From Collybiopsis luxurians FD-317 M1 (Eukaryota > Basidiomycota > Agaricomycetes > Agaricales > Omphalotaceae): a stretch of DNA of 64,000 bases. The stretch covers positions 75,815 to 139,814 of the forward strand of contig KN834813.1 in NCBI GenBank assembly GCA_000827265.1, given 5' to 3'. Shown here in pieces: positions 36,350 to 48,739 of the stretch. The translations under genes and the position numbers were made by a program. The first letter of the stretch is position 1. Each line of letters starts with the position of its first letter. Below the pieces are notes generated by a model. That model ran no database searches and was not told the origin of the DNA. It saw nothing but the letters and a program-made list of their open reading frames with translations.

Positions 36350-38001
36350 TACATATGTATGTTCGATGTGTAAAAATCAGTGAAATCACGCGTCAACCTT
36401 GATTCGACGGCGCAGCTACACCAAAATCTTCGCTTAGGATCCGGGCCATCCTTGATCAGCACGCAAGATGTCCTAGACATGATGAATCTTGCGGATAAAG
36501 ACATTGAAGAATACCGTGCGGAAGTCGTTCGCCTTCGTGCGCAGATCACCTATATCCAGGTCCAGCAGGAGCTACTGAAGAGGCACAAGGTTAAGTTGCA
36601 CTCATTACTTTCGCCTGTCCGAAAGGTCCCAAACGAAATTTTCTCTCAAATCTTCGAGTACGCCTGCCAGGAAAACCTGTTCCAGGACTACCCATGGCCG
36701 CAAGGTAGTGATGATGAAAATGAACAGTCGCCCCCTACCAAGTTATCTGAGCCTGTTATCACATATCTTCCAGCCATGGCCATCAGCTCAGTATGCTCTC
36801 GATAGCGAGAACTTGCATTATCCCTTCCTTCTTTGTGGTCCCAATTGAAGCTCGAAATCTCCACAGCTTTCGAGCAGGAAGAATCTCCGATTAGCCTCAT
36901 TGCGACTTTGGAACGTATCTGGAGCGGTCGGGCGACTGTCCGCTTGAAATAGCCTTAAATATAAGGGGTGATGCCACCGGAGATGTTCCTTCTGCTCTAG
37001 TCCACCTCCTCCCTCATACACATCGTTGGAAGACATTCAAGTATGATGGGGAGCATACGCTCACGGACTGTGAGATCCTCTCCAATTTTCGTTTTCCTCT
37101 TCTTACAAAATTGGAACTTGAAGCGGACTCTGAGTGGATACCTTCTGAAGACTTGGATCGCTTTGAACAAGCTTCTAAGCTCAGGATGCTTACCACGGAC
37201 AAGTGCTTTTCATCCAAAATCCCATATGAACGACTCAATTCGCTTTCATTTACAATAAGCTCGCAAGCTGACATAGAGCAGGCTCTTCGATCATGCCCTT
37301 CGCTCACCTCTCTGAGCATTCATAGCATGCTAGATTTCGAAGAAGTTGCTCCTACGGCGCCGACTACAGGGCGGAACGTTACCTCACTCAGATTGAACTT
37401 GGAGGGCAGCGCATTCTCCCAGACGATACTCTCTTCCTTCAATTTTCCTTCACTTGAAAGCCTCCAATTTCACGGAAGCGAGAGTGACCCTAATCCACAC
37501 TGGCCGAGGCATGCTATAGGTTCGTTCATTACCAGGTCATCTTGCTCGATAACCACCTTCGCAATACATTGCATTCCCATCTCCGACGTAGATCTCATTG
37601 CTGCTTTGCGTCTAATGCCATCCCTGCGGGAGCTTAAAATAGCTGATGACAAGACTCAGAACGACGTCGGTATTATTACTTCTCATCTGATTTCAAGTAT
37701 GCATTTTGGAAGAGAAAATTACCACACGAGATCCGTCATCCCTCTTATTCCGAGGCTTCGCTGTTTTCACTTAGACGTCAATGGTTTTGCCTTCAATCAC
37801 CATGCGTTTGTTAGTATGATTGTGTCACGATGGCTACCAGATCCCGACCTTGCATCCGGAGTAGGAATTGAATGCTTGCGCGAAGTGTTTTTGGAGTGTA
37901 GCGAAATAGATATCGATGTGGACACATATGAGCCTTTGCGGGATCTTGACGAAATGGGACTAAGGGTAGTCGTGAAGGATCGTAATGGTATTCAGGTATA
38001 G
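36350..38001 (+). pseudogene. F-box-like gene copy 1, damaged
   Basis: It aligns along its whole length with the intact copy at 38490-40151. Lesions seen: the start ATG-GCT is replaced by TAGCT; one base is missing in the AAAAAAT tract after the CSTC motif; an in-frame TAG lies in CTCTCGATAGCGAG near 36804; and a one-base deletion near 36915 (GGAACGTATCTGG against GGAAATCTATCTGG) shifts the frame. The 3' half stays open from 37111 to 38001 (296 codons). The family carries an F-box-like motif (LLSPVRKVPNEIFSQIFEYA) and a leucine-rich C-terminal region. Confidence 0.8.
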
Positions 38002-38489
38002 TGGCGTTGCTGAACGAAGATATCATGCTTGTTCTGGGTATAACTTGTTCTTGGGTTCGATTTATCGTGCTTTGCACTCTGCTGTACTATGCGCCATGTA
38101 TATATCTACTGCTGGGACTTTCTGTTACAATCCGCCGCCAATGTTGTACTGGCGGCACCGTGTACATACTTGCGTCACTAGCCTTGATTTGAGGAGGAGT
38201 TTTTGGTATCAGGGGATGAGGGAATCATTATCAGGGATAGTTTTCGCATGTTTTCGCCACTGGATTTCAAGTCAAACGAGGGTGGATTCTTCTTACAATA
38301 TGGTGAACTCTGCGTGGACCGAAGCAGAAGAGAAACGCATGGTTTGTATTGGCCGGCGCTTAATTTCAAATTCTTTTTTTTTTTTTTTCAGACATCACTG
38401 GCAGTAGTAATCGACTTTGAGAGATTCTATCAAGCGAGTTCTCCGTATTGCTCGAAAAAAAGTTGCTTACAATTTCGTGAAGGTCCGAA

Positions 38490-40151
38490 ATGGCTGTTCA
38501 CACATGCTCGACGTGTAAACGGTCAGTAAAACCGCGTGTCGACTTTGGTTCCACAGCGGAATTACACCAAAATCTTCGCTCAGGATACGGACCATCGTTT
38601 GTCAGCACACAGGAAGTGCGGGGCATGATCAATCTCGTAGATAGAGACATTGAAGACTGTCAGGCAGAGGTCATTCGTCTTCGTGCTCAGATCACCTATT
38701 TCGAGGTCCAGCAGGAGCTATTGAAGGTCCACAAGATGAAACTACGCTCACTCCTTTCGCCTGTCCGAAAAATTCCAAATGAAACTCTCTCCCGTATCGT
38801 TGAATACGTTTGCGAAGAAAACCTGTTCCAGGACTACCCGTGGCCGGAAGGTAGTAGTACTGAGGACGAAGGGGAGCCACCTACCAAACTATCAAATCCT
38901 GCTATTACCTACCTTCCGACCATGGTCATTAGCTCAGTATGCTCTCGTTGGCGTGAGCTTGCAATATCGTTACCTTTCTTGTGGTCCCAGTTGAAGCTGG
39001 AGATCTCCACAGCTTCCCGGCAGGCAGAATCCCCGGTTAGCCTTATTGCAAGTTTGAAGACTTATCTGAAGCGGTCGAGCGACCGACCCCTTGCGATAAA
39101 TTTGAATTTAAGGGGAGATCCCACTGAAGATATTCCATCTGCTTTGCTCCACCTCCTTGCTCATACGCATCGTTGGAAAACTTTCAAGTATGTCGGGAAG
39201 CATACCCTGACGAGCTTCAAAATTCTCTCTAACTTTCGTTTTCCGCTCCTTTCTGAACTGGCTCTGGAGGCAGACACTGAAGCGATCCCGTCTGATGACT
39301 TGGATCGCTTTGAACACGCTCCGGAACTCAGAGTGCTTTCCACGGATATGTGGTACAACTGCAAAATACCATTTGATCGACTCAATTCGTTTTCCGTTGG
39401 AGTAGACTCGTGTGCTAACATAGAGCAGGTTCTTCGATCATGCCCTTCGCTCACCGCTCTGGAGGTGTTTAGTTCGCCAGATTTCGAAGAAGTTTCTCCT
39501 GCGGTGGCATCGACTACATGGCACAGTATCACTTCACTTGATTTACACTCGGAGATGGTGGACAGTGCATTTTTCCAAACGATATTCTCCTCTTTCAATT
39601 TCCCCTCGCTTACCCGCCTCCGATTACACCGAATGCAAAGTGATCATGACTCCATCTGGCCGAGGAATGCTCTAGGTTCATTCATTTCTAGGTCATCTTG
39701 CTCGATCACCACCCTCGTTATGTATCGTGTACCCATCTCCGATGTTGACCTCATTGCCACTTTGCGTCTAATGCCATGCCTTCGAGAGCTTGAAATAGAT
39801 GATTACGATAACAACAACAGTACCATCACCCCTCATCTATTTTCAAGCATGCAATTTGGAGGAGAGAATTACCACACAAAGTCTGTCGTGCATCTTGTCC
39901 CAAGGCTTCGCAGTGTTCGCTTGAACGTCGGTGGTATTACCTTCGATCATCGTGCATTTGTTAGTATGATTGTGTCGCGATGGCTTCCGGATCCCGAGCT
40001 TGCGTCTGCAATTGGAGTGGATTGTCTGCGCGAGGTATTTCTGGAGTGCGACGAGATAGAAATGAATGTGGAGATATATGGGCCTTTGCGGGATCTTGAC
40101 AAGATGGGGTTAATGGTAGTGATTAAAGATAGCGGTGGAATTCAGATATAA
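38490..40151 (+). CDS. F-box-like domain protein, intact copy 2
   Basis: Intronless, 553 aa, with a proper ATG. Residues ~1-30 carry one Cys pair (CSTCK) conserved in all copies. Residues ~45-85 are probably coiled coil (AEVIRLRAQITYFEVQQELL). Residues ~87-110 are the F-box-like motif (LLSPVRKIPNETLSRIVEYV), followed by CSRWRELAISLPFLWSQLKL, the usual extension in agaricomycete F-box families. The C-terminal ~350 residues have irregular leucine-rich spacing (FRFPLLSELAL, LRSCPSLTALEV, LMPCLRELEI). Such proteins are thought to bring targets to SCF ubiquitin ligases; the target is unknown. It is the only undamaged member of a four-gene array. Confidence 0.8.
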   Translation: MAVHTCSTCKRSVKPRVDFGSTAELHQNLRSGYGPSFVSTQEVRGMINLVDRDIEDCQAEVIRLRAQITYFEVQQELLKVHKMKLRSLLSPVRKIPNETLSRIVEYVCEENLFQDYPWPEGSSTEDEGEPPTKLSNPAITYLPTMVISSVCSRWRELAISLPFLWSQLKLEISTASRQAESPVSLIASLKTYLKRSSDRPLAINLNLRGDPTEDIPSALLHLLAHTHRWKTFKYVGKHTLTSFKILSNFRFPLLSELALEADTEAIPSDDLDRFEHAPELRVLSTDMWYNCKIPFDRLNSFSVGVDSCANIEQVLRSCPSLTALEVFSSPDFEEVSPAVASTTWHSITSLDLHSEMVDSAFFQTIFSSFNFPSLTRLRLHRMQSDHDSIWPRNALGSFISRSSCSITTLVMYRVPISDVDLIATLRLMPCLRELEIDDYDNNNSTITPHLFSSMQFGGENYHTKSVVHLVPRLRSVRLNVGGITFDHRAFVSMIVSRWLPDPELASAIGVDCLREVFLECDEIEMNVEIYGPLRDLDKMGLMVVIKDSGGIQI

Positions 40152-40608
40152 TGGACGAAGATATCATGATACTTAAATACTTGCTTTTAATCTAATTTAC
40201 AATAATTTACATACTGCTGGTGATTTTGTACTGGCGGTGCCACATATAGCCATTTGTTCATCTACTTGTGGGCCTTCTCTCGAGACAATTGGCTTTCTTG
40301 GATTGATTGAGAACCTTTTTCGGCGGAGAAGAATTCGAAATGACTATCAAAATTGAACGAGAATGAATACTTAAAATAATGAGAGCTCGGACAGGTAGCT
40401 AGGGCATTCCATAAATTTTACGCTTCAGAGTAAGAAAAAAATGCAGGGTGGTAATGCCGAAACGCATTCGGCGCTTAATTCTAACTCCATTTTGTAAAAA
40501 CCACCCGCTAACTTTGTATCGAGTTTATAACATATAAGATATATCATAGAGTGAGCTCTTCATCTGACTCAAATCACAGGTCGGTTATAACTCTCGCAAG
40601 AGTTAGAA

Positions 40609-42199
40609 ATGGCTGCATACACATGCTCGACGTGTAAAAAATCAGTAAAACTGCGTGTCGACTTAGGTTCCACAGCGGAATTACACCAAAATCTTCGCTC
40701 AGGATACGGTCCATCGTTGGTCAGCACGGAAGAAGTACGAGACATGATCAATTATGCAGATAGAGACAGAAGACTATCGGCAGAGGTCATTCGTCTTCGT
40801 GCCCAGATCATCTATATCGAGGTACAGCAGAAGCTATTGAAGGAGCACAAGATTAAGTTACACTCACTCCTTTCGCCTTTTCGAAGGATTCCAAACGAGA
40901 CGCTCTCTCGCATCTTTGAGTACGTTTGAGAAGATAACCTATTTCAAGAATATCCATGGCCAGAGGCAAATCAGTCGCCGCCTACTAAACTGCTAGCGCC
41001 TGCTATCACTACCTTCTTTGTGGTCTGGGTTGAAACTGGAGATCTCCACAGCTTCAGTAGAGGCGGAGTCCTCAGGAGAAGAGTCCTCTGTAAACCTTAT
41101 CACCACCTTGGAACATTTTCTGAAGTGGTCAGGCGGCTGGCCACTTGCGATAGCCTTGTATATGAGGGGTAATGCCACCGGGAACATTCCTTCTGCTCTA
41201 GTCTACCTCCTCTCTCATACACATCGTTGGAAGACATTCAGGTATGACGAGGAGCACACGCTCTCGGATTTTCAGATTCTCTCCAATTTTCGGTTCCCAC
41301 TTCTCGGCAAATTGGACCTTATAGCTGACTCCGATGGAATACCTTCTCAAGATTTGGATCGCTTCGAACATGCTCCCAAACTTAGATCGTTGAGAACGGA
41401 CGCATGGTATCCCTCTAAAATCCCATATGACGAACTCATTTCACTTTCACTCGGAGTAATCTCGCGTGCTGACATGACGCAGGTTCTTCAATCATGCCCT
41501 TCGCTTACCTCTCTGAGGACATCTCCACTTCCGCAATTTATTTCAGTCAAATCCGCCCTTGCACCGACGACATGGCGCAAGATTGTTTCACTCGAGTTAT
41601 ATCTGGAAGGTAGCGCACTTTCCCAAATGCTATTCTCCTCCTTCAATTTTCCGTCACTTAAGAACCTCCATTTATTCCGACTCTGGGGCAGCTCTCGCAC
41701 AATCTGGTCGAGAAATGCTTTTGGTTCAATCATTTCCAGGTCGTCTTGCACGATTACCTCCCTCGTTATTTCTCGTTTGCCTATATCCGATGTCGATCTC
41801 ATTGCTGCTTTGCGCCTAATGGGGGACCTGCAGGAGCTTGAAATAGATGATCACTACTGCAGCGACAGTACCGTTACTTCTCATCTAATATCAAGCATGG
41901 ATTGTGGAAGAGAAAATTACCATACGAGGTCCATCATACGTCTTTTCCCAAGGCTTCGCAGTCTCCACTTGTGTGTTGACGGCAGTGGTTTCGACGATCA
42001 TGCTTTCGTTGGTATGATTGCGTCACGATGGCTGCCAGATTCTGAGCTTGCATCCGCAGTTGGAGTTGATTGCTTGCGCGAGGTAGTGCTGAAGTGCCGC
42101 GAACGGGATGTAGATGTGGACACATATGCACCTTTGCGGGATCTTGACAAAATGGGGTTGAGGGTAGCTGTTACGGGGCCCACTGGGATTCAGGTATAA
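40609..42199 (+). pseudogene. F-box-like gene copy 3, damaged
   Basis: The start (MAAYTCSTCKKSVK) and F-box region are intact, but TGC has become TGA in TACGTTTGAGAAG (40927-40929), right after FEYV. Near 41010 the segment that in other copies encodes YLPTMAISSVCSRWRELA is deleted. The 3' part is open from 41018 to 42199 (393 codons). Translation would give a 106-aa N-terminal fragment only. Confidence 0.8.
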
Positions 42200-42414
42200 T
42201 GGTGTTGCTTGACGAAGGTATCATACCTGATCCTGGTTTGATTTACAATAATTTACGTACTGCTGTCGACTTTGTACTGGCGGTACCATATATATCCATC
42301 TGCTTCCTGTATCTACTTGCAGTTTTTTCCCTCCCGATGACTGGCTTTCTAAATTAATTGAGGACTTTCGGGGGAAAGAGAGAAGAGATAGTCTTTACTG
42401 TAGTTGATAATTTC

Positions 42415-42600
42415 GGATTGAGTATTCAGGAATCGATGGAGGATGATCTTACAATATTATGAGCTCAGTCGGAAGAGCATTCTGTGTATTTTACGCCTCA
42501 AGGGAGCATGAGACACAATAAACCTGATGCTACTCTACGGAATGCAAAAGAACAGGTGCGATCGGACAGCAAAGTTCTGGCGCTTAATTTCTAACGTGGT
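42415..42600. repeat. Relic of FMP46 5' end in front of F-box copy 4
   Basis: The stretch TTTCGGATTGAGTATTC, then CTTACAATATTATGAGCTCAG, then GCTACTCTACGGAATGC and GGCGCTTAATTTC aligns in order with FMP46 intron 2, exon 2, exon 1 and upstream region (36045-36235, same orientation on the plus strand). Weaker versions lie at about 40330-40480 before copy 3 and 38240-38370 before copy 2. Confidence 0.6.
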
Positions 42601-42704
42601 TGCTAGAGCACCCCCACCTGTTTGCTAATCACGATCCGTTCTAGAGTGAGTTCTCCGCATTATTCGAGACCCAAAGTAATCACAACTATTGGGGAAGGGG
42701 TGAG

Positions 42705-44357
42705 ATGGCTGCATACGCATGCTCGACGTGTAAAAAATCATTGAAACCCCGCGTCAACCTTGCTGCCACGACGGTACAGTTACACCAGAATATTCGCTCA
42801 GGACACGGGCCATCGTCGGTCAATCCGTAGGAAGTACAAGACATGATCACTTCTGCCGATAAGGACATTGCCGATTACCAGGCGGAGGTTATACGCCTTC
42901 GGGCTCAGATAACCTATATCGAGGTTCAGCAAGAGCTATTGGAGGAGCACAAGATGAAATTACAATCACTCCTTTCGCCTGTCCGAAAGATTCCAAACGA
43001 AACCCTTTCTCGCATATTTGAGTACGTTTGCAAAGAGAACCTATTTCAGGACCACCCATGGCCGGAAGACAGTGACAATAAAGGCAAGATTTCGCCGCCT
43101 ACCGAGTTATCAGGGCCTGCTATCACCTATCTTCCAACCATGGCCATCAGTTCAGTATGCGCTCGATGGCGAGAACTTGCACTATCGCTTCCTTCTTTGT
43201 GGTCCCAATTGAAGCTCGAAATCTTCACAGCTTTCCAGCAGGAAGAATCCCCCGTTAGCCTCATTGCGACTTTGGAAATCTATCTGGAGCGATCGGGTGA
43301 CTGGCCGCTTGCGATAGCTTTGAATATAAGGGGTGATACCACCGGAGACATTCCTTCTGCTCTAGTCCACATCCTCCCTCATACACATCGTTGGAAGAGA
43401 TTTAAATATAGTGGGGAGCATACGCTCACGGACTTTCACATCCTTTCCAATTTTCGTTTTCCACTCCTTTCCAGATTGGAACTTGAAGCAGACTCCAAAG
43501 GAATACCTTCCAGAGACTTGGATCGCTTCGAACACGCTCCCAAACTCAGATTCCTTTCCACGGACCAGTGGTTTCCCTGCAAAATACCGTATGATCAACT
43601 CCGTTTGCTATCAATTGGAACACACTCGCGCGCTGACATGGAGCAGGTTCTTCGATCATGCCCTTTGCTCATTTCTCTGGAGCTGTATAGTCAGTCAGAC
43701 TTGGACTTTGAAACAGTCACACCTGCGAAGGCAGCCACTTCATGGCGCAATATTACTTTGCTGCAGTTTAACATGGCACACGGTAAACTCTACGAAATGG
43801 TATTCTCATCCTTCAATTTTCCCTCGCTTAATCATCTCCGAATGAAGGGCAAGCAAGACTTGTTCTGGCCGGGGCGTGCCATAGATTCATTCATTTCTAG
43901 GTCATCCTGCCGGATTACCATCCTCACTATGGATAAAGTTTCCGTCTCGGATGTGGAACTCATTGCTGCCCTCCGTATGATGACATACTTAGAGAAGCTG
44001 GAAGTACAAGATGGCATTGGGGAGAGTCCCATTACTTCTCATCTCATCTCGAGTTTGCACGCTGTAGGAAGAAATCGTTCTACTGGGTCAATTATATATC
44101 TTGTCCCAAAACTTCAGAGTCTTCGCTTGTATTTCAACGGTGAAGCTCTCGATGACCGTGCGTTTGCTAGGATGATCGTATCGCGATGGCTGCCGGATCC
44201 GGAGCTTGCTTCTGGAATTGGAGTCGATTGTCTGCGTCAGGTGGTGCTGAAGTGCTGCAAACGGAATATCGATGCGGAAACATACAAGCCTCTGCGAGAC
44301 CTTGACAAGATGGGGCTGAGGGTCGCCATCATGGGGCGCGACGGGGTTCAAGTTTGA
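42705..44357 (+). pseudogene. F-box-like gene copy 4, early stop but long downstream frame
   Basis: The ancestral start is at 42705 (MAAYACSTCKKSLK). An in-frame TAG at 42828-42830 replaces the CAG found in other copies. Downstream, an ATG at 42843 opens 504 codons that keep the coiled coil, the F-box-like motif (LLSPVRKIPNETLSRIFEYV), WRELALSLPSLWSQL and the full leucine-rich part. The gene may therefore still make an N-terminally shortened protein lacking the CSTCK segment. Called pseudogene because of the stop, with real doubt. Confidence 0.6.
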
Positions 44358-44557
44358 TAATATCGCTAAATAGAAAATAATCGCAGCTGGTTGTCTTTTT
44401 ACCAATTTACATACTTTTGAGGCTCCCTTACGGACGACTGGCCAAGATATCTACTGCTTTTCAGATTACATGACGATATCACGTCCATGTTGCATTCTAT
44501 GTAAGCGCCCATGTTGATGAGCGTCTGTTGATATGATGTCTTTTGTTTTCTTCCATC

Positions 44558-45775
44558 ATGCCCAGTTCAGTTTCCTCTTCACAAGCTGTATTCAACACCG
44601 CAGCCATCTCTCCTGATCTTAAACCATTACCTCCAAGAACACTGGCTGATGTCCGGGACCAGGTCGCGCAAGAAATTGCCGCACGAATGGTGAATAAGGC
44701 GGAACTCCTCGACGGTAAATGATCTATCGAGAGTATAAGCAGTAATGGATCCTTCTTCAACTTACGCAGTGAAGGTGTCAAAATCAGCGTAATGATGACC
44801 TTTTCCAAGCGCGACGACGTTGGATTTTTGCAGCAAATTGCCAAAGCTATCAAAGATAGCTCGATTCCTGATTTTTTGTTCGTCGTCGCTACTACCGGAC
44901 CTCCAGGTGCGGAATCTACTTCTGCTTTCGAGCTACCCAGCGACGATAACGTGACTCTTGATTCTCGCTCTAATTTTAGTGGACTCGGAAAGCAATTTTG
45001 TTTTTATATGTGGATCTAACGAAGGTATCGAGTGTCTAGTAACCCTGCGCTTTACACCTCGTTAGTAATTGGCTGTGCTTTTTCAATGAAGATTATGTCC
45101 AACGAGCGACTCTTCTGACATCTGCCAAATTCATTGGAAGAGTGCACGGAGTCCAGAATGAACCCACTTTTTATTGTATTATCAGCGTCAAGGAGATCGG
45201 GTGAGCTATGTTTCAGTGAACTCTTGTCCATCGAGCTCCTGATACGTGTTTTTAGGTATACCTCGGGATACGACGAGGCTGCTTTATGGGATGTTGTACG
45301 AAAATCCGCGTTGCGTCCTATAGATCCTCTAGTACCACCTCCAGGTTCCCAAGGAGTGGACAAATTGTTATTGGAGGTACGCGCCAAGCTACAGCGTTTG
45401 AAGCCGACGGAAGCACATGAAGAACTACGAGAGCCAGAAGTCGGTGCACCGACATTCCTAGTCGACATTCGGCCTGCGGCTCAGCGGGACCAGGAAGGAG
45501 GAATTACGGGCTCTTTGGTGATTGAGCGAAACGTCCTCGAGTGGAAGTTCGATCCTCGATCTGCTTCGAGGCTCAATATCGCAGACCGCTACGATCTGCG
45601 AATCATCGTGTTCTGTCAGGATGGTGATGCTTCGAGTCTTGCTGCGTATTCACTCCAAAGACTCGGACTTTTGAATGCGACCGACATGATTGGGGGTTAT
45701 CGAGCTTGGAGAGATGCTAGGCTGCCGATTGATATACCTATCAGAACGGCTCGTTCAGCGCTTTCTTTGAGCTGA
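44558..45775 (+). CDS. DHHA1-like (alanyl-tRNA editing C-terminal) + rhodanese-like protein
   Basis: Five exons, 44558-44714, 44775-44906, 44980-45024, 45092-45200 and 45256-45775, give 320 aa, every junction in phase. Residues ~30-160 (VAQEIAARMVNKAELLDGV, then FLFVVATTGPPVDSESNFVF, then LLTSAKFIGRVHGV) look like the C-terminal DHHA1-like part of alanyl-tRNA editing proteins (AlaX/AARSD1), by pattern only. Residues ~225-310 are rhodanese-like, with PTFLVDIRPAAQ and the active-loop region IIVFCQDGDASSLAAYSLQR containing the expected Cys. The AlaX catalytic domain is absent. Two neighbouring genes are an alternative, but the open spliced frame favours one. A broken copy lies at 49131-50175. 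Confidence 0.55.
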
Positions 45776-46228
45776 ATCGAGTGCTATTCCCTGTATAATA
45801 CTGGATTTTAAATGATTGTGGCAACATATACATCGCGATAGTCGATCTCAAATGGACAGACAGCGGCAACAGCAGCGTAGGGATCTAATTAGACGCCCAG
45901 TCTCATTTCTGGTTCAGGCTGTACATGTTGTCAGGGCGGGGAGATCCACATTAGTGATACCATGTATCAGTTGCGAGCTCGTCTCCTCCTTCTGCAAAAA
46001 TCCCAGAGACGATGCTGCATGGGTCAGCGGCAGCCTGATAATCTCTGGAACCCGGCGTTCAGATCGTGGACCGTGCCATGTAACGAACTTTCTTCCAGTC
46101 TTCCTTCTTTCCTTCCTTTAACAACCATCACTGTCACAGAGCCGATTGACATCCCCTGACAGCGATTGCAAACAACGATTCATACTTCTTATCCTCTTCT
46201 CTCGTGGTAGGGGGCTAATTCAGTCAAA

Positions 46229-48355
46229 ATGGAACCAATATCGATAGTTATTGCTGCGGCTTCAGACTCGAAATTGGACGACGTGAATGCCATCCAAGGG
46301 ATTCTCGAGCGCGCGCTCTTGGAGTACGACGCTTCGAGGCGAAATCGGAGCTTACAGTATCAATGGCTGGAGCTGCAAACGGCCCAGCAGCTTATAGATC
46401 ATCTACAGTTGGTAAGTTATTGGCTGAAACCGTCGGTCGCGTTACGGAAGTAACATAATCCCATTTCCTCGTAGATATTGGATGCGGGACACGATAATTC
46501 TCAGAACTGTCAAAAGTACCTAGGCCTGCTTCGCCATCTCTCAAAACGATTTCAGACACTACCATCATCACTGATAGTAGACGATGTTAAACGAGAGGGA
46601 CAAAATTATGTTGCGGGTGGTGGGTTTGCAGTGAGTACCACGTTATTTCATGAGTGTAATGGTACCAAAGAGTAACGACAGGACATATGGCGTGGTAGCA
46701 TGAACGAAAGACCTGTATGTCTCAAAGTTCTTAGGCTTGCCATCGAGCAGGACGAAAAAACTCGCGCTGAGATTCGTAAAGTTCGTGAATTCACCTGATT
46801 TTTTCTTGAATATAACTTACAGAAGTACCGTTATTATTTTAGCAATTCTGTCACGAAGCCTTGGTTTGGCGTCAACTCAAACACCCCAACATCCTTCCCT
46901 TACTTGGAGTCAACACCGATCTGTTTTCCCCTTCATTCTGCCTCATTTCGCCCTGGATGGAAAATAGGGATATCATCACGTATCTGAGGCGGAATCCGCA
47001 ACACAGTTTACCATCTGTTGTACGTGCGCCCGATCCATACCTCATTCAATGCAGTAATTATCGTGTTCCGTAGCTTTCTGAAGTCGCTGCTGGCCTACGT
47101 TATCTACATTCGAGAGATCCTCCTGTGGTTCATGGAGATATACGAGGGGTACGTGTGGTTCTAGCTCACTCGATTATTGGTTGAATGAGTGTCTGTGCCT
47201 AGGGTAATATCTTGGTCACTGATGATCTCCGATGCTGCCTGGCCGACTTCGGTTTGACGTTGGTTACTACCACTTCACAAGTATGGTCCTTTACAACTTC
47301 CTCAAGCTCGAGCAAAGGCTCCATGCGCTGGTTGGCACCAGAATATAATTTTGGCTTGACTGAACAAGCTCCTGGTAATCATCACACACCCAGAGATGTA
47401 TATGCGTTTGGCTGTACCATTATCGAGGTAGAGAATATCTACCTGTTCCACTCGACTGCTAAGCTGATGCTCAAGTTAACAACAGATCTTAACTCAAAAA
47501 GTGCCCTTTCACGACCTTAAGACTGACGCACTCGTTATGTTGAAATTGATGACCGGCGGAAGACCACTACGCCCTCAAGGGGTCTGGTGTCCAGATGTTG
47601 TCTGGGACCTCACCAGTCGTTGCTGGGCCGAAGATGCGCAAGATCGGCCGTCGGGAAATGAGATTTACGAAACTCTGCAGGAGATTCTTGAGTTTGAGTC
47701 CGCGGTTGAACCTTCAGGCTCTTCCGTGAATTCGACGATGGTGGCCGAAATCTCTGGCGAACTGCCTCCCGCAGTTGAAGATATTAGTAGATTGACTGGA
47801 CAATCAAGGCTGAGGGACCTGAAACGAAAGAGGGATGGTGATTTGACCGTTTCACGCCACCAAAAACGCCATGAACAATCGCCACAAGGCAACGAGTCAT
47901 CATTGCAAACCCGTTCCATGTCCAGCATGGGAACATCTTTGGTGTACTCTCAATCGGGTGAAACTGGCCCTGATCAGTTGCAAGCCGGTGCAGGAAGTGG
48001 TCCTAGTGGTAGCGTTGGACAGCAGCACCCATTCTCTCCGCTTTCTCAACAGCGAATGACTTCCACTGTCATGGCCCCTGGGCGTACACGAACCTTGGCT
48101 TCGACACCCGCTTCTGCCTCGTCAAAGACTGAACCAGTTTCTACCGCGTCGAGGGTTACGTCGGCGCGGCAGCCGATTTATAATGACTCGTCGAGATACG
48201 GACAGTATGGAGGATTTCATGTCGACGATGCGCCCATGTGGGGAGCAGCGATTGGTTTTGGACGGGGAGAGTGGTCTCGGTTTCTTGATGGGTTCAGACG
48301 TCCTTCCGGTTCTGCGAGTGCATCATCGGCATCCTCAAGGGTGAGTGAGCGCTGA
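46229..48355 (+). CDS. Kinase K1: TKL-like protein kinase
   Basis: Seven exons, 46229-46411, 46475-46630, 46682-46780, 46843-47019, 47074-47148, 47203-47427 and 47486-48355, give 594 aa in phase. After a helical N-terminal region (~100 aa) comes a kinase domain: glycine loop YVAGGGFADIWRG, Lys in VCLKVL (~K128), catalytic loop VVHGDIRGGN (D227, N232; the usual Arg before Asp is Gly), ADFG (D245), WLAPEY, DVYAFGC and a C-lobe RDRPS-type motif (QDRPS). All main catalytic residues are present, so activity is likely. The tail (~residues 385-594) is Ser/Thr-rich and disordered. This kinase type is greatly expanded in agaricomycetes. It is duplicated as K2, whose tail is different. Confidence 0.82.
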
Positions 48356-48739
48356 GTGCCGAGCGTGACGATGGATGGTGGATGGATCTCTTGCCTGACA
48401 AGAAATCAATTTTGGAGACGTTGATTTATTTATTGTACTCTTTCTTCCTCCAATCCTCGCAATTTTTTTCTAACCTCCCCGTTAAACTAAGTCTGTATGG
48501 GCTGGCAATTTTAAATTCATCGTATCCTGGAAATTCTGCTTACGACCTTCATACGAATTCACGTCCTCCAGCTTGGACTCACTTCCTTAACATGCATTCT
48601 CCGTACGTTTAAGAGTATCAATTGAATGGACTACAAGTACGGTCAGTGGGAATGTCTACCTTTAATGAACTATCAGCTTTAGCATTGTCCTTCTCATGCC
48701 GTTAGAATTATCTCCATCCAGACTCAAACTGCCGCAGGT

